Shown piece after piece: positions 6,178-11,454 of a stretch of 11,454 nucleotides of DNA. How positions within the stretch are numbered: the first letter of the stretch is position 1; every line of letters begins with the position of its first letter. The position numbers and the translations under genes are program-made. The notes beneath the pieces are model-generated. The model ran no database searches. It was not told the DNA's origin and saw only the letters and a list, made by a program, of their open reading frames with translations. The stretch is from Flavobacteriaceae bacterium TMED81 (GTDB taxonomy: Bacteria; Bacteroidota; Bacteroidia; Flavobacteriales; Flavobacteriaceae), in the NCBI GenBank assembly GCA_002171575.2, contig NHEI02000025.1:2420-13873 (forward strand), written 5' to 3'.

Positions 6178-6795
6178 ATGAAATCGATTGACTTGGAGAA
6201 ATCTATCGTTATTACTTCAACGGAGTTGTTTCTCACGCTTGGTTTTAAGAGTGTGACCATGGACGACATTGCAGAGGAAATGAAAATTTCCAAAAAAACG
6301 ATTTATACCTTTTTCGCAAATAAAGAAGCATTGGTTCAATCTGTTGTGTTCTCAATGTACAGCTATATCACCACCAACCTTACGCAAATTCGTGAAAAAG
6401 CCAACAATCCGATTTCAGAACTCTACGAAGTCAAAATGTTTATCATGCACCAACTCAAGGGGGAAAAAACATCCCCCCAACATCAGCTTAGAAAATACTA
6501 TCCAAACATTCACAACGAACTTCAAAAAAAGCAATTCGATTTTATGACAAAATCGGTCAAAAAGAGTTTGACCAAAGGCGTTGAAATGAAACTTTTTCGG
6601 TCTTCAATCGATATCGACTTTATTTCTCGTATGTATTTCAACGGAATGGTGGGCATCAAAAATGTGGATATGTTCCCAATCGAAAAATACAGCCCCGAAC
6701 AGCTTATGGAAAACTATTTAGATTATCATTTACGTGCCATCGTAACAGAGGTTGGTATGAAACTTTTGTCCTCATATATTAAAACTAAATCATGA
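6178..6795 (+). CDS. TetR/AcrR-family transcriptional regulator of the efflux operon
   Basis: This 205-residue regulator has an N-terminal TetR DNA-binding domain. The helix-turn-helix lies at about 28-50 (MDDIAEEMKISKKTIYTFFANKEALV), preceded by the usual first helix with ITSTELFLTLGFKSVT. The rest is an alpha-helical ligand and dimer domain without a recognisable pocket signature. The ATG at 6178 was chosen because the strong promoter ends 7 bases before it. An in-frame TTG at 6148 would add ten residues from inside the promoter. Its stop overlaps the TolC-like gene start in ATGA (6792-6795). It therefore leads the operon it presumably represses, giving negative autoregulation relieved by a pump substrate. 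The inducer is unknown. Confidence 0.93.
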   Translation: MKSIDLEKSIVITSTELFLTLGFKSVTMDDIAEEMKISKKTIYTFFANKEALVQSVVFSMYSYITTNLTQIREKANNPISELYEVKMFIMHQLKGEKTSPQHQLRKYYPNIHNELQKKQFDFMTKSVKKSLTKGVEMKLFRSSIDIDFISRMYFNGMVGIKNVDMFPIEKYSPEQLMENYLDYHLRAIVTEVGMKLLSSYIKTKS

Positions 6796-8135
6796 ATCGC
6801 TTATTCATCCTTGTTATTTCGCTTCTGCTCACCCACATCGGGTGGAGCCAACAAGCCCTCAGTTTGACCGATGCCATCTCGGAGGGTTTACAAAACAATC
6901 GAGCCATGGTCAATGCCAATTATGATATTCAAATTGCGCGTGAACGCCAGTGGGAAACGATTGCAACCGGTTTACCTCAAATCAGTGCTTCTGCTGCCTA
7001 CAATAAAGATCTCGAACAACGAACTTCTATCGTTCCGGGTGCATATTTTGGCGGATCTCCTGGGGAGTATTTCCCCGTTCAATTTGGTACCGAACAAAGT
7101 GTTGATGCTGCTGCCCGATTAGATCAATTGATTTTTGACGGTTCCTACCTAGTTGGCCTTCAAGCATCGACCGTATTTTTAAAAATCTCTAGACAAAATA
7201 AAGTCAAAGGCGAATTGGAAGTCAAACGTCTGGTCACCGATGCTTATGTCAATGTTTTGCTTGCTGAAGAGCGCAAACAAATTTTGGAAAAAAACCTGAA
7301 AAACCTCGAAGGAACCCTAACCGATATTCGCAAAGTCCATCTACAGGGCTTGGTTGAAGTCGAGCAGGTAGAACAGTTAGAAATCACAAGTTCCTCTATC
7401 CAAAGTGCGCTAGACTACATCAGCAGAATGATTCCCATTACCCATCAAATGCTCAACATGACTTTGGGAAGAGACTTGACGGACAAAATCGTATTGGCTG
7501 ATACCCTGATGGGGCTTTGTGTACAAAGTGAAACGAGTAGCGAATTGGCAGACTGGGATATCGCCAAAAATATCGATTACCAAATTGCACAAAACAATTT
7601 ACGTTCTTCTGAATTATTGCTCAAACTCGAGCGTTTTCGAGCACTCCCATCCATTTCAGCATTTATCACGAGTGGGTATGACGCCTACAACGATGACTTT
7701 ACCTTTACAGAAAAGTCACAACAGTGGTATGGTCGCTCTGCCGTTGGTTTGAATCTTCGCCTGCCCATTTTCACTTCTGGCGCAGGTCAATCGCGTACCG
7801 ATCAAGCCAAACTAAATGTCGCCAAAGCCAAAACCCAACTGGAACAAGTTGAAGAGGAGCTTCTTTTACAAAAAGCAAGCGCACATAATCAATTTACCTT
7901 GGCACTGGAAGAGTTTCTAAGAAGTCAAGAAAGTTTGGAAATCGCCTATCGAATTGAGCGAAAAAACGAAATAAAATACACTGAAGGGGTAACTGGTAGC
8001 TTCGAGCTTCGACAAGCGCAGCTCCAGCTTTACGACCTTCAAAATCAACATCTCAATGCCATGCGAGACATCATCAACTCAAAAACTGAACTCGACATAT
8101 TATATCATCCATCAACTGAAATCTCTAAAAAATGA
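6792..8135 (+). CDS. TolC-like outer-membrane efflux protein
   Basis: This is the exit duct of a tripartite pump, forming a trimeric outer-membrane barrel and a periplasmic helical tunnel. The 447 residues start with a signal peptide (MNRLFILVISLLLTHIGWS, likely cleavage after S19). The first outer-membrane efflux repeat follows: LSLTDAISEGLQNN, TGLPQISASA and RLDQLIFDGSYLVGLQAS. The second repeat includes LRLPIFTSGAGQSRTDQAK and a long C-terminal helix ending near residue 440. Both repeats show the helical heptad character of TolC homologues, and the length is normal. ATGA overlaps join it to tetR upstream and to the adaptor downstream (8132-8135), indicating coupled translation. Unlike many pumps, the exit duct precedes the adaptor, a common order in Bacteroidota. 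Confidence 0.94.
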   Translation: MNRLFILVISLLLTHIGWSQQALSLTDAISEGLQNNRAMVNANYDIQIARERQWETIATGLPQISASAAYNKDLEQRTSIVPGAYFGGSPGEYFPVQFGTEQSVDAAARLDQLIFDGSYLVGLQASTVFLKISRQNKVKGELEVKRLVTDAYVNVLLAEERKQILEKNLKNLEGTLTDIRKVHLQGLVEVEQVEQLEITSSSIQSALDYISRMIPITHQMLNMTLGRDLTDKIVLADTLMGLCVQSETSSELADWDIAKNIDYQIAQNNLRSSELLLKLERFRALPSISAFITSGYDAYNDDFTFTEKSQQWYGRSAVGLNLRLPIFTSGAGQSRTDQAKLNVAKAKTQLEQVEEELLLQKASAHNQFTLALEEFLRSQESLEIAYRIERKNEIKYTEGVTGSFELRQAQLQLYDLQNQHLNAMRDIINSKTELDILYHPSTEISKK

Positions 8136-9277
8136 AACACCTAATTCTTATTATCTCATGTTTTGCTCTGATCTCCTGCAGTAGTGAAGAAGAACCAACA
8201 ACCCAAGATCTGATCAGCAATGAAAATGTTGAAGGTCTCGAGCAAAAGCGATCTGGACTCGTAGGTCAGATTGAAAAACTGCGAAATGAACTCAGCTTGG
8301 TAACAGGCGCACTCAACCGCTTGGACACCACCAAAAAGCGAGCACTGGTGTCTGTATTGACCGTTAGCCCGAGCGAATTCAAACACAGCATTTCACTTCA
8401 ATCAATCGTGAAAACAGATCAAAATATGCTGTTACAACCCGAAATCATGGGAGCCGTTTCCTCGATTTCTGTTCGAGAAGGGCAGCGTGTGAACAAAGGA
8501 CAAGTATTGCTGCGCATCGATGATGGCGGACTGAAGCAAACCATACGTTTGCAAGAGGCGCAAACTGCTTTGGCAAAAACCGTCTTTGAGCGCCAGGAAC
8601 GCTTGTGGAACGAGGAAATCGGATCTGAAATCGAATATTTACAGGCCAAAACAAACTATGAGAGTCAACACAGTCAATTGGCACAACTCGACAAACAGCT
8701 GGAAAAAGCAGTGGTTCGTGCTCCATTTGCTGGACAAATTGATGATATCATGGTGGAAGTTGGTCAGGTGGTCAGCCCTGGTGTCATGCCACTTCTTCGG
8801 CTGGTTAGTACACAAAAAATGTATGTTGAGGCAGATGTGCCAGAACGCTATTTGCCAACGGTGTCAAAAGGCACGCCTGTACGTGTTGACATCCCTATAC
8901 TAAATACCTCTTTTGATGCACGTATTTCTCATCGAGCGACCCATGTCAGTACTGAAAATCGAACCTTTCGCGTAACCGTTGATGTTGACCCAAGTATACC
9001 GGTCAATCCCAACCTACTTAGCACACTCCATATTTTTGATTATATCAACCCCCAAGCGCTGTTGATTCCGGGGAGTGTCATTTCTGAAAATGCTTCTGGA
9101 GAGGAATTTGTTTTTGTAATCGATAAGGACAATCAAGCCCAAAAGGTATTTATCCAAAGGGGCTTTGTTGAGAATGGAATGGTAGAAGTCATTGAGGGGC
9201 TAGAAGATGGGGCAACGATCATCAGTGAAGGTGCCCGATTAGTGAAAGAAAATCAACCTGTACAAATTATCGAATAA
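8132..9277 (+). CDS. RND efflux periplasmic adaptor (membrane-fusion lipoprotein)
   Basis: This adaptor bridges the RND permease and the TolC-like duct. The 381 residues begin with a lipoprotein signal ending in the lipobox LISC, giving lipidated C16. An extra coiled-coil stretch (about 32-68, EGLEQKRSGLVGQIEKLRNE and after) comes before the normal domains. These are a first lipoyl half (about 100-131, GAVSSISVREGQRVNKGQVL), a helical hairpin (132-192), a second lipoyl half with VVRAPFAGQIDDI (194-206), a beta-barrel (about 226-300) and a membrane-proximal domain to the C-terminus. Residues after the lipid Cys are SSEEE, an acidic tract like Bacteroidota lipoprotein export signals, which is odd for an adaptor. 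It starts in the ATGA shared with the upstream gene and ends 2 bases before the permease. Confidence 0.95.
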   Translation: MKHLILIISCFALISCSSEEEPTTQDLISNENVEGLEQKRSGLVGQIEKLRNELSLVTGALNRLDTTKKRALVSVLTVSPSEFKHSISLQSIVKTDQNMLLQPEIMGAVSSISVREGQRVNKGQVLLRIDDGGLKQTIRLQEAQTALAKTVFERQERLWNEEIGSEIEYLQAKTNYESQHSQLAQLDKQLEKAVVRAPFAGQIDDIMVEVGQVVSPGVMPLLRLVSTQKMYVEADVPERYLPTVSKGTPVRVDIPILNTSFDARISHRATHVSTENRTFRVTVDVDPSIPVNPNLLSTLHIFDYINPQALLIPGSVISENASGEEFVFVIDKDNQAQKVFIQRGFVENGMVEVIEGLEDGATIISEGARLVKENQPVQIIE

Positions 9278-9279
9278 CA

Positions 9280-11454
9280 ATGGCAAAGACCTCCAATTCC
9301 TCCGAAAAAGAATTTCTGTTTTCTTCATGGGCGATTCGCAATAGCAACACCATGTACGTCTTTATGGCAGTGTTGTTGTTTTTAGGGCTGTCGGCCTATT
9401 TGACCATGCCGCGTGAAAACTTTCCTGAGATTACCGAAACCAATATCTACATCAGCACCCCTTACCCGGGCAATACCGCAGAAGACATCGAGCGTTTTGT
9501 TACCGACCCCTTGGAAGAGGCGGTAAAGGGAGTGAGCAATTTGGTCGAAATCACCTCCACTTCGCAAGACGATTATTCGATGGTTGTATTGGAGTTTGAC
9601 GAGGACATCAATGTCGATCTCGCCAAACAAAAGGTCAAAGACGAAGTCGATGCAGTGGTTTCTGGTGAAGATTGGCCGACCTTTAACAATGCCAAACTTG
9701 AACCCAACGTATTTGACCTCAATTTTGTTGAAGAATTTCCAATCGTAAATGTGACCCTAGAAGGCGATTACACCCTAGATGCGCTAAACGATTATGCAGA
9801 ACTATTAGAAGAGCGCATCGAGCGTCTCGATCAAATCAAAGAGGTCGATATCCGCGGCACCCAAGAAAGAGAGGTCGAGGTGGCTGTTGATATCCATAAA
9901 ATGATGGCGTCAAAAGTGAGCTTTGGAGATGTCATCCAAGCGATTCGAAACGAAAATTCGACCGTATCCGCGGGTAGTATTATCGCCAACGGACAACGTC
10001 GCAATATCCGTGTAATCGGAGAAATCCAAGACCCCGCAGACTTGGGGGAGTTTGTCGTTAAAAACGAGGGTGGAGCGATTTACCTCAAAGACATTTCTAC
10101 CATTCGGTTTAAAGATATGGACGCCACAACCTATGCCCGTGACTTTGGTCAATCGGTTGTGATGCTGGACGTCAAAAAACGAGGAGGAAAAAACCTGATT
10201 CAAGCCGCTGAAGCCATACGAGAAATTGTAGATGAGGCCCGAACGACCATCATTCCGCAAAACATTGCCGTAACCATTTCCAATGATACCTCTGCCATTA
10301 CCATTAACCAAGTTAATGACCTGATCAACAACATCTTATTTGGTGTTCTTTTGGTGGTCACCGTTCTCACCTTTTTCCTCGGGTTCCGCAATGCCTTATT
10401 TGTTGGCTTTGCCATTCCGATGTCGATGTTCATCTCCTTTTTTATTCTTCATTCCCTGGGCTATACCATGAACACCATGGTCCTCTTTGCCTTGGTCATG
10501 GGATTGGGAATGTTAGTCGATAATGGAATTGTGGTTGTTGAGAATGTGTATCGACTCATTGAAAAAGAAGGCATGTCTCGTTTGGAAGCAGCCAAAAAAG
10601 GGGTCAGTGAAATTGCCTTTCCCATTATCATTTCAACGGCAACCACTGTTGCTGCTTTTGTGCCTTTGGGCTTTTGGCCGGGCATCATGGGACAATTTAT
10701 GATTTACTTCCCCATTACGCTATCTGTCGTTTTGGGCTCCTCTTTGATTGTCGCCATCTTTTTCAATTCGGTATTGGTATCGCAGTTTATGGATGTTGAG
10801 GAAAAAAATCTATCGCGTCAAAAACTGAGCCGATTGACACTTATTCTCGGTGGTCTTGGTTTGCTGATTTTCTTTTTCTTTGGTGCAATTCGCGGTCTTG
10901 GCTCTTTGCTTTTGTTTATCACTATCCTGTTTTGGGCCTATAAATATGGAATCAAGGACTTGGCAAACCGTTTTCAAACTCGTTTTTTGGTGTGGTTGGA
11001 AATTCGATACGAACGCTTATTGCGCTATGCCATGCGTGGTCGTCGTGCCTATGCCTTTGTTTTTGGAACGGTTTTTATGCTGATCTTATCTTTTGTGCTT
11101 GTGGGCATATCACAGCCAAAAGTCGAATTTTTTCCAGACAATCAGCCAACCCAAATTATTGTTTATATCGAATATCCACAAGGGACGGATATCACCAAAA
11201 CGGATCATATGACCAAATCCATTGAAGAGGTGGTCATCAAAACCGTCAACCACCCAAAGTATATGGACGAGGGATATAATTTTATGGTTGAATCTTTGGT
11301 TTCTCAAGTCGGTGCGGGAGCTGGAAATCCGCAGACAGAAGGTGGCTCAGAAGCCGAAATGCCGCATCGTGGAAAAATCACAGCAACCATGCGGGAATTT
11401 AAATTCCGTCGTGGTTTGTCGAGTGAAGATTTGCGAAGAGAAGTCCAACAGGCT
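9280..11454 (+). CDS. RND efflux permease, N-terminal 725 residues (3' end outside window)
   Basis: This is the proton-driven inner-membrane pump of the operon. The frame is open from ATG 9280 to the window edge. TM1 (about 24-43) is followed by MPRENFPEI and a first porter domain with PYPGNTAEDIE. Then come TM2-TM6 (about 348-500), including GMLVDNGIVVVEN in TM4, and TM7 near 592-612 opening the second periplasmic half (VEFFPDNQPTQ). In TM4 the proton-relay pair DD of AcrB (D407/D408) reads D414-N415. Between TM6 and TM7, residues about 519-557 contain two additional strongly hydrophobic segments not present in AcrB. RND pumps usually run 1000-1200 residues, so a third or more is missing. 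The substrate is unknown. The TM4 motif and tripartite context fit the multidrug-type (HAE) branch better than heavy-metal CusA. Confidence 0.95.
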   Translation, partial: MAKTSNSSEKEFLFSSWAIRNSNTMYVFMAVLLFLGLSAYLTMPRENFPEITETNIYISTPYPGNTAEDIERFVTDPLEEAVKGVSNLVEITSTSQDDYSMVVLEFDEDINVDLAKQKVKDEVDAVVSGEDWPTFNNAKLEPNVFDLNFVEEFPIVNVTLEGDYTLDALNDYAELLEERIERLDQIKEVDIRGTQEREVEVAVDIHKMMASKVSFGDVIQAIRNENSTVSAGSIIANGQRRNIRVIGEIQDPADLGEFVVKNEGGAIYLKDISTIRFKDMDATTYARDFGQSVVMLDVKKRGGKNLIQAAEAIREIVDEARTTIIPQNIAVTISNDTSAITINQVNDLINNILFGVLLVVTVLTFFLGFRNALFVGFAIPMSMFISFFILHSLGYTMNTMVLFALVMGLGMLVDNGIVVVENVYRLIEKEGMSRLEAAKKGVSEIAFPIIISTATTVAAFVPLGFWPGIMGQFMIYFPITLSVVLGSSLIVAIFFNSVLVSQFMDVEEKNLSRQKLSRLTLILGGLGLLIFFFFGAIRGLGSLLLFITILFWAYKYGIKDLANRFQTRFLVWLEIRYERLLRYAMRGRRAYAFVFGTVFMLILSFVLVGISQPKVEFFPDNQPTQIIVYIEYPQGTDITKTDHMTKSIEEVVIKTVNHPKYMDEGYNFMVESLVSQVGAGAGNPQTEGGSEAEMPHRGKITATMREFKFRRGLSSEDLRREVQQA

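Noticed and set aside
6717..6732. TTTAGATTATCATTTA inside tetR, similar to the operator left half
   Set aside because: Only the first nine bases match and the right arm is lost. It lies within coding sequence (NYLDYHL) far from a promoter, so chance is the better explanation.
9910..10311. 133-codon minus-strand open frame
   Set aside because: It is antisense to the RND permease, which has clear family motifs throughout this stretch. There is no promoter element and no recognisable protein.
1..11454. Mobile elements, tRNA or rRNA genes, CRISPR arrays
   Set aside because: No transposase-like protein, flanking direct repeats, spaced repeat array or cloverleaf was seen. Genes are tightly packed and intact, consistent with ordinary chromosome.

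Overview
The window looks like chromosome of a pigmented Bacteroidota bacterium, most likely a marine Flavobacteriaceae. Four matches to the Bacteroidota -7 promoter element TAnnTTTG sit just upstream of genes. Shine-Dalgarno sites are absent. The iron, carotenoid and efflux proteins have the sequence flavour of that group. This placement is inferred from sequence character, not from a database match.

Region 1 (1-3850) is a metal-homeostasis block. A cut-off feoA, feoB and a 39-residue FeoB-associated Cys-rich membrane peptide run rightward as one ferrous-iron uptake operon. A leftward pair, a DtxR/MntR-type metalloregulator followed after 3 bases by a GufA-type ZIP transporter, converges on it. 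The two blocks meet at a CTAG that contains both stop codons.

Region 2 (3851-6177) carries carotenoid genes. A CrtY-type lycopene beta-cyclase diverges from the regulator, and a short-chain polyprenyl (probably geranylgeranyl) diphosphate synthase lies tail-to-tail with it, overlapping by 21 bases. The regulator/crtY gap holds two near-identical 16-bp copies, TTTAGATTAG[C/A]CTAAA, that strongly resemble the DtxR box. An 11-bp piece of the second copy recurs at the -33 position of the prenyl synthase promoter. This suggests, but does not prove, that metal status feeds into pigment synthesis.

Region 3 (6178-11454) is a tightly packed rightward operon: a TetR repressor, a TolC-like outer-membrane factor, a lipoprotein membrane-fusion adaptor and an RND inner-membrane permease cut by the window end after 725 codons. 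Junctions are ATGA, ATGA and 2 bases. Together they form a complete tripartite efflux pump with its own regulator. Two promoter-region features stand out: a GGAAAC-N16-GTTTCC inverted repeat around the tetR -33 box, and promoters placed so close to start codons that several transcripts should be almost leaderless.

No RNA genes, insertion sequences, CRISPR arrays or clear intrinsic terminators were found. No gene-free stretch exceeds about 115 bases.
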